Shown one piece after another: positions 51,789 to 60,385 of a stretch of 64,000 bases of DNA (its first letter is position 1; every line of letters begins with the position of its first letter). Made by a program: the position numbers and the translations under genes. The stretch is from Palsa-504 sp963787645 (GTDB lineage: Bacteria; Actinomycetota; Actinomycetes; Streptosporangiales; Streptosporangiaceae): assembly GCA_963787645.1 (NCBI GenBank), contig CAWBDS010000002.1:372001-436000 (forward strand). The letters are read 5' to 3'. Under the pieces are notes generated by a model. That model was not told the DNA's origin. It saw nothing but the letters and a program-made list of their open reading frames with translations, and did not search any database.

Positions 51789-53644
51789 GATCCGCCTGCC
51801 GCGTCGATCCGCTCGATGCGCCCGTCGGCACTCAGCAGGATCTCGGCCGGCTCCTGGGTCCCGGACAGCGGCCGGACGACCACCACCTCGTCGGCCGTGG
51901 CACCGGGCCGGGTCACCAGCGTGCCGTTGGGGCCGGTGTCGGCGACGATCGGCTGTCCGTTCTCGTCCCGGCCGGCCAGTGCGTAGACCGAGCGCCCCGC
52001 GGAGCGGGCCCCGTCCAGCGAGCTGACCTCGGCGATGCCGTATCGGTCCTGGTTGACCTGCCAGCCGCGGAGCCGGCCGGCGGGGTCGACCGTGTCAATC
52101 TGGCCGGCCAGGATCGTCGCGGCGCGGGTCGGGGAGTCGAAGATCGCGGTCACCACCGGCGGGGCCTCGGGCGCCACGTCGACCCGGTAGGTGGCCTGAT
52201 CTGTGCTTAGTACGCATACCACCTCGTCACCGTAGTCCACGGTCACCGCGAGCAGGCGTATTTCCTGTGCCTCCAGGGCCAGCTCGAACGATTCGGGCCA
52301 CCGGTCCAGCCGCGGCCGCACGCGGTCCACCCAGGCCAGGGCCAGCCGGCCTCGGTTGACCTGGGCCGCCACCCGGGCGTCGCCGCTGAGCGCCAGCGAG
52401 GCATGCACCAGCCGCAGGTGGCTGATGTCGGCCTTGATGCCGTCCTCCACCCGCCGCAGCTCCGGGCCGGTCTCGCCCGGGATGAGCTGCCAGTACCCCT
52501 GGGCGCCGCTCATCATGGCCCACCGCCGGATGCCGTCACCAGCGGGCCGCTGGGCCGGCGCCCGCATGATCGACGCGGCCGCGGCCGGCATCGGGTCCAG
52601 GAACCGGCCGCTGCTGGCCCGGCTGTAGAGCACCACCGAGCTCCAGCCGGGCAGCGACTCGTCCAGGCCGACCCGGCCCCGGGCCACCGCCTCGTCAACG
52701 GTGCTGCCGTCCAGCAGCCACCGGTAGAAGGTCTCGGCGAAGTCCTTGGCGTCCCGGTCCCGCACCGCGTCCCGCATGGCGATCACCACCGGCACGATGC
52801 CGGTCAGGGCCTGGGCCACCCCCGGCCCGGCGCCGCTGGCCGCCTGGTCGGTATAGCACGCGTTGACGAAGGCCAGCGACGTCCCGGCCCGCTGCAGCTG
52901 TTTGGCCAGCTCGTCGCCCCGGTAGTGCTCGCTGCCGGTGTCCTGGTCGCGGTACAGCACCAGCGCGCCGGCCTGCCCGTCGCGCGGTGGCCGGCCGTGC
53001 CCGGTGAAGTGGAAGATGTCCAGGGGATCCTCGCCGTCGACCACCTGGTCGATGAGCTCGTCGATGGTCCGCCGGGTCGGACGCGGCAGGTCGAGCCGCT
53101 CCAGCGGCGCGGCGGAGGTGAGCTGCCCGGGGAAGTCGGGCTCCAGCTCCTGGCCGTCCAGCACCTTGGTCGCGTCCACCGTGAGCACCACCAGCTTGCG
53201 CCGCTTCTTGGGCTGGGCGGCCGGCCGGTGGTCGATGACCGTCCGGACCAGCGAGAAGCGCTCGTCCCGGAACAGGTACCGGGGCCGGGGCTGGGCCGGT
53301 ACCGCCACGCGCGCCAGCTCCCACGGCCAGCGCGCCATCTCCTCGTCCACGCACCGCAGCCGGACCCGGATCCCGGTGCCGGCCTCGAGCTCGCGCAGGC
53401 TCTCAAGCAGGGCCGCCCGCACCCGCGGCGGGAACATGCACTGCCCGAGTTCCTCGCCCAGATCGATCCGTTGCTCGGCGCTGGTCGCGGGCATCAGCCT
53501 GGTGACCGACAACGTGCTCGGCTGGGCGTCGGTAGGGCCGACCCGGCCGCCATCGGGCTTCTCGCACTCGACCGTCACCCGGTGGCCGAACCGGCTCTCG
53601 CGACCGCGACGGATCTCTACTTTGAACTCGACGTAGATGTACAA
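51785..53644 (-). CDS. CHAT-domain caspase-like protease
   Basis: 619 residues; TTG start at 53644 because an in-frame stop lies shortly upstream. CHAT hallmarks: RWPWELARV, LDIFHFTGHGRPPRDG (catalytic His216) and LAFVNACYTDQAASG (catalytic Cys263), then LTGIVPVVIAMRDAV and the following FAETFYRWLLDG helix. After ~residue 380 comes a beta-rich region of ~240 residues that may be a propeller-like sensor (repeats around GRSVYALAG and ADTGPNGTLV). CHAT proteases are executors in gasdermin and Craspase-type bacterial death systems. The catalytic dyad appears intact. Gap of 106 bp to the upstream gene suggests its own promoter as well as read-through. Confidence 0.85.
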   Translation of the reverse strand: MYIYVEFKVEIRRGRESRFGHRVTVECEKPDGGRVGPTDAQPSTLSVTRLMPATSAEQRIDLGEELGQCMFPPRVRAALLESLRELEAGTGIRVRLRCVDEEMARWPWELARVAVPAQPRPRYLFRDERFSLVRTVIDHRPAAQPKKRRKLVVLTVDATKVLDGQELEPDFPGQLTSAAPLERLDLPRPTRRTIDELIDQVVDGEDPLDIFHFTGHGRPPRDGQAGALVLYRDQDTGSEHYRGDELAKQLQRAGTSLAFVNACYTDQAASGAGPGVAQALTGIVPVVIAMRDAVRDRDAKDFAETFYRWLLDGSTVDEAVARGRVGLDESLPGWSSVVLYSRASSGRFLDPMPAAAASIMRAPAQRPAGDGIRRWAMMSGAQGYWQLIPGETGPELRRVEDGIKADISHLRLVHASLALSGDARVAAQVNRGRLALAWVDRVRPRLDRWPESFELALEAQEIRLLAVTVDYGDEVVCVLSTDQATYRVDVAPEAPPVVTAIFDSPTRAATILAGQIDTVDPAGRLRGWQVNQDRYGIAEVSSLDGARSAGRSVYALAGRDENGQPIVADTGPNGTLVTRPGATADEVVVVRPLSGTQEPAEILLSADGRIERIDAAGGS

Positions 53645-53750
53645 GAGGGATATCCGATCGCAACCGGGGCCAGCTCAATCGTAAGCCACCGCGGCTGACC
53701 GGTGGGCGCTCCGGGGCCGCGAAAGCCTTTGGCTACGGGGCATCCGGTGG

Positions 53751-54494
53751 CTACGGGGGATCCGGCGGGTCGGTGATCCGGATCCGCACCCGCTGCGGCC
53801 GGGCTCCCTCGTCGGGCGCCTCGGCGTCGATCTCGGCCAGGTCGTTCTCGAAGATCGCCTCGTGCTGGGTGATCTGCCGGCCCGTCCAGCCGATCCACAC
53901 CGTGGCGTGCCGCGCCCGCGGGTCCCGCACGGTGATCCGCCAGTCACGCCCGCCGTAGGGTTCGGCGGTGATGGACCGGTCCTGGGCCCGGCCGCGGATG
54001 TGCAGCGGCCGGGCCGCCCCTGTCCCGGTGTCCAGCCGCCGGACCACCTCGATCGGCTGGAAGGCCAGCCAGGCCAGGTCGATGTCGTCGGGTACGGCAT
54101 CCGGGTCGACCCTGTCCAAATCGGTCGGGGCGAGGTCGACCCGGACGGACCCGGCCAGGCCGTGCAGCCGCTCCTGGCACGTGGTGCAACCGGGGTGCGC
54201 CCGGTCGAGCAGTTCCCGGTGCCGGACCGCGCTCTCGTCCGTGCCGACCGCGTGGCTCAGGAACTCCGGGCTGGGGTGCTGCTCGGCCCAGTGCCGGGCC
54301 GCGGTCGCGACGTGGCGCCGGTTGTTCGCCGCCACCCGGGCGTGCTGCCAGTTGTCGAATCCGTAGGACAGGCCCAGCGCGAACGTGGCCGGGTCGACGC
54401 CCCGCAGGTCCATCTCGGTCGGCGGGCCGAAGAATTCGGCGAAGATCGCGTCCAGCTCACGGCTGATCTCGTCGGGCTCGGCAGGTTCACTCAT
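53751..54494 (-). CDS. Zinc-finger-like protein, probable anti-sigma or sigma partner
   Basis: 247 residues, soluble (no transmembrane helix). The central segment HRELLDRAHPGCTTCQERL has a His-Cys-Cys arrangement (HxnCxxC) like zf-HC2 anti-sigma domains. A beta-rich C-terminal ~110 residues follow (PLHIRGRAQDRSITAEPYGG, TVWIGWTGRQ), perhaps a sensing domain. ATGA overlap with the ECF sigma gene directly upstream supports an anti-sigma role. Absence of a membrane anchor suggests cytoplasmic signal input. Confidence 0.65.
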   Translation of the reverse strand: MSEPAEPDEISRELDAIFAEFFGPPTEMDLRGVDPATFALGLSYGFDNWQHARVAANNRRHVATAARHWAEQHPSPEFLSHAVGTDESAVRHRELLDRAHPGCTTCQERLHGLAGSVRVDLAPTDLDRVDPDAVPDDIDLAWLAFQPIEVVRRLDTGTGAARPLHIRGRAQDRSITAEPYGGRDWRITVRDPRARHATVWIGWTGRQITQHEAIFENDLAEIDAEAPDEGARPQRVRIRITDPPDPP

Positions 54495-55453
54495 GGTCTT
54501 CCGCCCTGGTCAGCCGAAGCCGTATGGACCGCACACGGGCTTTCGATGCAATGCGGGGTGGGGTTGGGGATGGCCGCGGCATACGTGGCCTCGGCGCTGT
54601 GCAGATCGCGCAGGCTCGCCGATCGGCCCGCGATGGCCTGCTCCGCGTCCTTGGGCAGCAGATAGGGCTGGCCGAGGGGATCGCGCCGGACCGCCCCGCC
54701 GGCCCGCCGCAGCAGCGTGCGGTCGGTGCCGGTCAGCGCGGCGGCCAGGTCCAGCAGCTCCAGGTGCGAGCGGATCGCGGCCTCCCGGTGCGGTGCTCTG
54801 ACCAGGCCGAGGATCTCGGACAGGTACAGGGCGATCCGCACCTTCTGCCCGACCTCCGATTTCAGCTGGGAGATGCGTCCCTGGGTCACTCCGAGTTCCT
54901 CGGCTAGTTTCCGCTGAGGCACTTCGTCGACGATTCCCTGCCAGTAGGCGCGCAGATCCTCATCGCGCAGCCAGCCCCGCGCGACAATGGCGCGCAGATA
55001 GGAATGCATCGGCGTGATGGCCCCGACCCACGTCTCGATCTGCTCCTCGAACGGAATGTGCCACGATTCCTCCGTCGCGTCGCGGTCCAGGAGCTCTGCC
55101 TCGGCGGGCACATCGGTCCTGGCCCGCTCCCGGTACATGTCCACGATCTCGTTCCTGGCCACCGTGTAAATCCACGCCTGCACCGGTTCGCGCGCGATCA
55201 TGGTGGTGAAGTTCAGCGTCATCTTCAAGAACACCCGCTGAACGAAATCCTCGGCCTGGCTGCTGTCCCACAGGCGTTTGCGGCCATAGCCATAAAGCCG
55301 CGCCTGCGTGGTTCGCCAAAGCTCCTCCAGGATCGTGCGCGGCTCTTCGCCCGCGGCGATCCGCCGTTGCAATGTGGTCGGCGCCCCGCTCGGGAAATCC
55401 CCGCCCGGGAAATCGCCACTGCGGAAATCGCCGTCCGGGAAACCGTGATCCAT
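54491..55453 (-). CDS. ECF-type RNA polymerase sigma factor
   Basis: 320 residues. N-terminal ~30 residues contain a short repetitive GDF/GGDF stretch (from near-repeat DNA at ~55395-55440). Sigma region 2: QAEDFVQRVFLKMTLNF, then VQAWIYTVARNEIVDMYRER. Region 4: PQRKLAEELGVTQGRISQLKSEVG. A C-terminal ~110-residue extension (ending AVHTASADQGGRP) is unusual for ECFs and could sense signals. Likely drives this cluster. ATGA overlap with its zinc-finger partner. Confidence 0.85.
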   Translation of the reverse strand: MDHGFPDGDFRSGDFPGGDFPSGAPTTLQRRIAAGEEPRTILEELWRTTQARLYGYGRKRLWDSSQAEDFVQRVFLKMTLNFTTMIAREPVQAWIYTVARNEIVDMYRERARTDVPAEAELLDRDATEESWHIPFEEQIETWVGAITPMHSYLRAIVARGWLRDEDLRAYWQGIVDEVPQRKLAEELGVTQGRISQLKSEVGQKVRIALYLSEILGLVRAPHREAAIRSHLELLDLAAALTGTDRTLLRRAGGAVRRDPLGQPYLLPKDAEQAIAGRSASLRDLHSAEATYAAAIPNPTPHCIESPCAVHTASADQGGRP

Positions 55454-55671
55454 TGCCCTCCCCTAGCCATGGCTTGGGACCGAGAGTAGCCAATGCGGCA
55501 TCGGAGGAGCCAGTGCCAAAGGCGGATCGGACCGAGCGCGGTCCGGAGCCGGAGGGCCGCGGGCACGCGCAGCCATGTTTTGAGCTTCACACTCACTACT
55601 ACGCGGGAGCCGCCGCGGTGATTAGCGAGTCGCCACGGTAGGTGAGAATGGTCGCAGGAAGGAGTCGCCAC

Positions 55672-56613
55672 ATGAGCGCGCCAGCTGATACCCGGGCCAT
55701 ACCGGGCTCCTCGCTGCGGGAGTTCCTGCACGGGCTGCCCGGAGTGGACCAGGTCGGTGCGGAGGCCCGGGCCGCCATGCTGGCCAGCCGGTCGATCAAG
55801 ACCACGGCCAAGCAGTGGGCTCTGGACATGGCCATCTCCATGATCGACCTGACCACCCTGGAGGGTCAGGACACGCCGGGCAAGGTGCGCGCCCTGTGCG
55901 CCAAGGCCAAGCGCCCCGATCCGGCCGACCCGACCGCGCCGCAGGTCGCGGCGGTTTGCGTCTACCCGGACCTGGCCCATCTCGCGGCGGCCGAGGTCAA
56001 GGGCACCGGCATTCACGTGGCCAGCGTGGCCACCGCGTTCCCCAGCGGCCGGACCAGCCTGGCCGTCAAGCTGGCCGACGCCCGGTACGCCATCGAGGCC
56101 GGCGCCGATGAGGTGGACATGGTGATCGACCGCGGCGCCTTCCTGGCCGGGGACTACCAGCTGGTCTACGACGAGATCGCCGCCGTCCGGGAGGTCTGCG
56201 GGGACCAGGCCCATCTCAAGGTCATCCTGGAGACCGGCGAGCTGGTCACGCTGGACAACGTGCGCCGCGCCTCGTGGCTGGCCATGCTGGCCGGCGCCCA
56301 CTTCATCAAGACCTCGACCGGCAAGGTCAGCCCGGCCGCCACGCTTCCGGTCACCCTGGTCATGCTGGAGGCGGTCCGAGACTTCCGGGCTACCCACGAC
56401 CGCCAGGTCGGGGTCAAGGCCGCCGGCGGCATCCGCACCGCCAAGGACGCCATCCGGTACCTGGTCCTGGTCAACGAGACCGCGGGGGAGGACTGGCTCG
56501 ATCCCAACTGGTTCCGCTTCGGCGCCTCCAGCCTGCTGAACGACCTGCTCATGCAGCGGACCAAGCTGGCCACCGGCCGCTACTCGGGCCCCGACTACTT
56601 CACCCTGGACTGA
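55672..56613 (+). CDS. deoC: Deoxyribose-phosphate aldolase
   Basis: 313 residues from ATG 55672 (GGAAGGAG upstream). TIM-barrel class I aldolase: catalytic Lys in FIKTSTGKV, a second Lys in VGVKAAGGIRTAKDA, and Asp in DEVDMVIDRGAF. Cleaves 2-deoxyribose-5-phosphate into acetaldehyde and glyceraldehyde-3-phosphate in nucleoside salvage. Followed immediately by two ALDH genes, the usual actinobacterial arrangement for oxidising the acetaldehyde. Longer than E. coli DeoC, as is typical for actinobacteria. Confidence 0.9.
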   Translation: MSAPADTRAIPGSSLREFLHGLPGVDQVGAEARAAMLASRSIKTTAKQWALDMAISMIDLTTLEGQDTPGKVRALCAKAKRPDPADPTAPQVAAVCVYPDLAHLAAAEVKGTGIHVASVATAFPSGRTSLAVKLADARYAIEAGADEVDMVIDRGAFLAGDYQLVYDEIAAVREVCGDQAHLKVILETGELVTLDNVRRASWLAMLAGAHFIKTSTGKVSPAATLPVTLVMLEAVRDFRATHDRQVGVKAAGGIRTAKDAIRYLVLVNETAGEDWLDPNWFRFGASSLLNDLLMQRTKLATGRYSGPDYFTLD

Positions 56614-56614
56614 C

Positions 56615-58054
56615 ATGCCCAAGTTCGAATACGCCCCCGCGCCGGAGTCGCGCGCGATCGCGAGCATCAAGGAGTCCTACGGGCTCTTCATCAACGGGGA
56701 GTTCGTGCCCAGCGCGGACGGCAACGCGTTCAAGACCATCTCGCCCGCCACCGAGGAGGTCCTGGCCGAGGTGGCCGAGGCGGGCCCGGCCGACGTGGAC
56801 CGTGCGGTGAGCGCCGCCCGCACCGCCTACGAGCGAACCTGGTCGACGCTGCCCGCCCAGGAGCGCGGCAAGTACCTGTTCCGCATCGCCCGGATTATCC
56901 AGGAGCGGTCCCGCGAACTGGCCGTACTCGAGTCGCTGGACAACGGCAAGCCGATCCGCGAGTCGCGCGACGTGGACATCCCGCTGGTCGCCGCGCACTT
57001 CTTCTACCACGCCGGCTGGGCCGACAAGCTGGAGTACGCGGGCTACGGCCCGGCGCCCAGACCCCTCGGCGTGGCCGGCCAGGTCATCCCGTGGAACTTC
57101 CCGCTGCTGATGCTGGCCTGGAAGATCGCCCCCGCGCTGGCCTGCGGCAACACCGTGGTGCTCAAGCCGGCCGAGACCACGCCGCTGACCGCGCTGACCT
57201 TCGCCGAGATCTGCCAGCAGGCCGACCTTCCGCCCGGCGTGGTCAACATCCTGACCGGCGCCGGTGACACCGGAAGGGCCCTGGTCACCCACCCCGGCGT
57301 CGACAAGGTGGCGTTCACCGGCTCCACCGAGGTCGGCAAGGAGATCGCCCGGAGCTGCGCGAAAGACCCGCACCAGAAGCTGACCCTGGAACTGGGCGGC
57401 AAGGCCGCCAACATCGTGTTCGAGGACGCCCCGGTCGACCAGGCCGTCGAGGGCATCGTGAACGGCATCTTCTTCAACCAGGGGCACGTCTGCTGCGCGG
57501 GCTCCCGGCTGCTGGTCCAGGAGTCCGTCTATGACCAGGTGCTGGCCTCGCTCCAGAACCGCCTCAAGACGCTGCGGCTGGGCGATCCGCTGGACAAGAA
57601 CACCGACGTGGGCGCCATCAACTCGGCCGCCCAGCTGGCCAAGATCCGCGAGCTGTCCGAGATCGGCGAGGCCGAGGGCGCCCAGCGCTGGTCGCCGCCG
57701 TGCGAGCTGCCGGTCAAGGGCTTCTGGTTCCCGCCCACCGTGTTCACCGGGGTTTCGCAGGCGCACCGGATCGCCCGCGAGGAGATCTTCGGCCCGGTGC
57801 TGTCCGTGCTGACCTTCCGCACCCCGGCCGAGGCGGTGGAGAAGGCCAACAACACCCCGTACGGGCTGTCCGCCGGAGTGTGGACCGACAAGGGTTCGCG
57901 GATCTTGTGGATGGCCTCCAAGCTGCGGGCCGGCGTGGTGTGGGCCAACACGTTCAACAAGTTCGACCCGACCTCGCCGTTCGGCGGCTACAAGGAATCC
58001 GGCTACGGCCGCGAAGGCGGCCGGCACGGCCTGGAGGCCTACCTCGATGTCTGA
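56615..58054 (+). CDS. Aldehyde dehydrogenase
   Basis: 479 residues. NAD-binding and catalytic motifs: VIPWNFPLLMLAWK, FTGSTEVGKEI, general-base Glu in LTLELGGKAANIVFEDA, nucleophile Cys in NQGHVCCAGSRLLVQ, and EEIFGPVLSVLTF. Starts one base after the deoC stop. Probably oxidises acetaldehyde or a related short-chain aldehyde from deoxyribose breakdown. Confidence 0.92.
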   Translation: MPKFEYAPAPESRAIASIKESYGLFINGEFVPSADGNAFKTISPATEEVLAEVAEAGPADVDRAVSAARTAYERTWSTLPAQERGKYLFRIARIIQERSRELAVLESLDNGKPIRESRDVDIPLVAAHFFYHAGWADKLEYAGYGPAPRPLGVAGQVIPWNFPLLMLAWKIAPALACGNTVVLKPAETTPLTALTFAEICQQADLPPGVVNILTGAGDTGRALVTHPGVDKVAFTGSTEVGKEIARSCAKDPHQKLTLELGGKAANIVFEDAPVDQAVEGIVNGIFFNQGHVCCAGSRLLVQESVYDQVLASLQNRLKTLRLGDPLDKNTDVGAINSAAQLAKIRELSEIGEAEGAQRWSPPCELPVKGFWFPPTVFTGVSQAHRIAREEIFGPVLSVLTFRTPAEAVEKANNTPYGLSAGVWTDKGSRILWMASKLRAGVVWANTFNKFDPTSPFGGYKESGYGREGGRHGLEAYLDV

Positions 58055-58919
58055 CCCCGCGACCGCCCGCCTGGCCGTGCGCAAGACGTACAAGCTGTAC
58101 ATCGGCGGGGCCTTCCCCCGCTCAGAGAGCGGAAGATCCTACGTGGTGACCGACCACAAGGGCGGCTTCGCGGCCAACGCGGCCCTGGCCTCCCGCAAGG
58201 ACGCCCGGGACGCGGTGGTCGCCGCGCGCAAGGCGTTCGCCGGCTGGTCCGCGGCGACCGCCTACAACCGGGGCCAGGTTCTCTACCGGGTCGCCGAGCT
58301 GCTCGAGGGCCGCCGCGCCCAGTTCGTCGCCGAAGTCCGCGCGGCCGAGGGCCTGGGCGCCCGGCAGGCCGAAGCCGTGGTCGACGCGGCCATCGACCGC
58401 TGGGTCTGGTACGCCGGCTGGTCCGACAAGATCGCCCAGGTGCGCGGGGCCTCCAACCCGGTGGCCGGGCCCTTCTTCAACTTCTCCCTGCCCGAGCCCG
58501 CCGGCGTGGTCGCGGTGATCGCTCCCGAGGCCTCCAGCCTGCTCGGCTTCATATCGGTCGTCGCGCCCGCCGTCGTGACCGGCAACACGGTGGTGGCGCT
58601 GGCCAGCGAGCGCGCCCCGCTGCCCGCGGTGTCCCTGACCGAGGTGCTGGCCACCTCGGACGTGCCCGGCGGCGTCATCAACGTGCTGACCGGCCGCACC
58701 GCCGAGGTCGCCCCCTGGCTGGCTTCGCACATGGATGTCAACGCGATCGACCTGACCGGCGCCCCGGCCGAACTGGCCGAGGAACTCGCCGTCGCCGCCG
58801 CCGAGAACCTCAAACGCGTCCTGCGCCCCCGCGATGAGGACTGGACCCAGCCCCCCAGCCTCAAGCGCATGCTCACCTACCTGGAAACCAAGACCGTCTG
58901 GCACCCCTCCGGCATCTAG
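58047..58919 (+). CDS. Short ALDH-family protein without the catalytic domain
   Basis: 290 residues, overlapping the previous gene by 8 bases. It shares the ALDH N-terminal domain (KTYKLYIGGAFPRSESGRSY, WSAATAYNRGQVLYRVAELL, VVAVIAPEASSLLGFISVVA and VINVLTGRTAEVAPWL), but the Cys nucleophile and the Glu-containing motif are absent; the C-terminus is unrelated. Such short partners are regularly found after deoC-aldh in actinobacteria, so this is not a truncation specific to this strain. Probably structural or regulatory. Confidence 0.8.
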   Translation: MSDPATARLAVRKTYKLYIGGAFPRSESGRSYVVTDHKGGFAANAALASRKDARDAVVAARKAFAGWSAATAYNRGQVLYRVAELLEGRRAQFVAEVRAAEGLGARQAEAVVDAAIDRWVWYAGWSDKIAQVRGASNPVAGPFFNFSLPEPAGVVAVIAPEASSLLGFISVVAPAVVTGNTVVALASERAPLPAVSLTEVLATSDVPGGVINVLTGRTAEVAPWLASHMDVNAIDLTGAPAELAEELAVAAAENLKRVLRPRDEDWTQPPSLKRMLTYLETKTVWHPSGI

Positions 58920-59227
58920 CACCACGCCAGCCACCACCCCGCACGCACTATCCAGCGTGTCGATTCACATGGCTGTGTTTCTCTCGGCAGGAGCCAGCCG
59001 GTGTCTGGCCTCAACAGCGTCGTTGTGGCAGCCATGTCGTTGGGTGCGCGTCGTTGTGGCACGGGTGTGGCTCTTCTGGAGTGAGTGGGGCGCCATCGGC
59101 GGCGCGGGGCATGATGTCCGGTCGCGGATAGCGTCTGCGCGCGTCCCACCTCACCGGTCCCGCGATAAACACCAGCCGCTCATTCACCGCGCCGCGGATC
59201 CCCGCCACCGGCCAGGACGCGCGAAAC

Positions 59228-59280
59228 CATGATCGTGGCCAGTTCCGCCCGCTGACTGCCCGTTTCTGGCCACGATCATG
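59228..59280. repeat. Perfect 15-bp inverted repeat
   Basis: CATGATCGTGGCCAG at 59228-59242 and its exact complement at 59266-59280, with a 23-base loop. No U-tract. Part of the repeat-rich spacer; possibly a terminator or a mobile miniature element. Confidence 0.85.
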
Positions 59281-59321
59281 ACCAGCCGCTAGTCGGCTCA
59301 AGTCCCCAGCACTGGGCCAGG

Positions 59322-59342
59322 ACCGGCACAGCGGGCCATCGT
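59322..59342. repeat. Dispersed 21-bp element, second copy
   Basis: Identical over 21 bases to 34422-34442 (contains ACCGGCACAGCGGGCCATC). In the other copy it forms part of a large palindrome. Related half-sites occur at 23099-23156. Confidence 0.75.
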
Positions 59343-59586
59343 CCCCGCTCTGCCTGCGCCACCTCAGCCCGTCCGGGCCGAGCCTCACTCCAAAAGACGC
59401 ACCCTTGTGGCAACGACGTCGCTGGGTGGTGGCGCACCAGGAGCGGGTCGCACCCATGACTCATCCTGCCTGCTCAGGTTTCTCTCTCGCCGGCCATCAT
59501 CACGGGCCTGGCTATGACATCTCTCATGGCCAGGACAGGAGCTGTCGCACTGGGCCAGCGGCGGCCGCCTGCCTAGCGTTGAGGAC

Positions 59587-60339
59587 ATGACGACGAGCAC
59601 CGAATCCGCAAGCCAAGCCCGCGATCACAGCCGCCTGCGGTCGGCCGCGAAGATCGTGATCTTCGACATCGCCGGCCCGCTGGTGGCCTACCAGCTGCTG
59701 CGCTCGGAAGGGCTGAGCGCCGTGTCGGCTCTGATCCTGAGCGGCGTGCTGCCCGGTTTCGCCGTGCTGGGCGCCCTCATCCGGCGCCGGCGCCTAGATG
59801 CCGTCGGCATCTTGGTGCTGGCCGGAATTGCCGTCGGCTCGATCCTGGGCCTGGTCAGCGGCAGCGCCCGCCTGATGCTGATGGAGGGCTCGGTGCCCAC
59901 GGCAGTGTTCGGGCTGCTGTGCCTGGGCTCACTGCGGACGTCCCGGCCGCTGATGTTCCGGTTCGCCCTGGAGTTCATGGGCGCGGACAGCCCGCGCGGC
60001 CGGGAGTTCGGCAGCCTGTGGCAGTACGCCGGGTTCCGTAACCTCTTCCGGCTTTTCACCCTGGTCTGGGGCGTAACCTACCTCGCCGAAGCCGCGGCCA
60101 GGATCGTCATCGTCGAGACCACCTCGACCGGCACCGCGCTGGCCATCTCCAAGGTGATGCCGTACGCCGTCGCCGGCCTCCTGTCCGGCTGGATGGTTCT
60201 TCAGGGCCGCCACGCCCGGCGTCAGGGCGAGCGCCTCGCCGCCGAAGCCGCCGAGGCCGAGGCCGAGGCCGCAGCCGCAGCCGCAGCCGCCGCGACGGCC
60301 GCCACCCCCGCACGCGCCCTCTCCGCTGCCGCCCGCTGA
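59587..60339 (+). CDS. VC0807-type integral membrane protein
   Basis: 250 residues with about five to six transmembrane helices (for example AVSALILSGVLPGFAVLGAL, then AVGILVLAGIAVGSILGLVS). The pattern GxxPLMFRFALEFMGAD and the RRRRLDAVG loop match the VC0807 family of unknown function. The C-terminal tail is an Ala/Glu-rich low-complexity helix ending in alanine runs. A strong hairpin follows the stop. Confidence 0.75.
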   Translation: MTTSTESASQARDHSRLRSAAKIVIFDIAGPLVAYQLLRSEGLSAVSALILSGVLPGFAVLGALIRRRRLDAVGILVLAGIAVGSILGLVSGSARLMLMEGSVPTAVFGLLCLGSLRTSRPLMFRFALEFMGADSPRGREFGSLWQYAGFRNLFRLFTLVWGVTYLAEAAARIVIVETTSTGTALAISKVMPYAVAGLLSGWMVLQGRHARRQGERLAAEAAEAEAEAAAAAAAAATAATPARALSAAAR

Positions 60340-60354
60340 GCTGAACGGCTAGTC

Positions 60355-60385
60355 ACGGGCCGCCGGCTTAGCGCCGGCGGCCCGT
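60355..60385. terminator. Bidirectional terminator between convergent genes
   Basis: Perfect 13-bp arms: ACGGGCCGCCGGC at 60355-60367 and its complement at 60373-60385, 5-base loop. It overlaps the potassium channel's last codons, with that gene's TAA stop in the loop. Serves both the VC0807-type gene and the channel gene. Confidence 0.8.

Larger units (their letters stand above)
58920..59586. other. Repeat-rich intergenic region without a clear gene
   Basis: 667 bp between the deoC operon and the VC0807-type gene. It contains a perfect 15-bp inverted repeat, a copy of the dispersed 21-bp element, and a long imperfect inverted repeat: GTCGTTGTGGCAC with TCTGGAGTGAG at ~59051-59085 is mirrored by CTCACTCCA and GTGGCAACGAC at ~59383-59417. 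Frames here have no protein-like signature. A promoter for 59587 is not obvious. It looks like one or more non-autonomous repeat elements. Confidence 0.6.
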
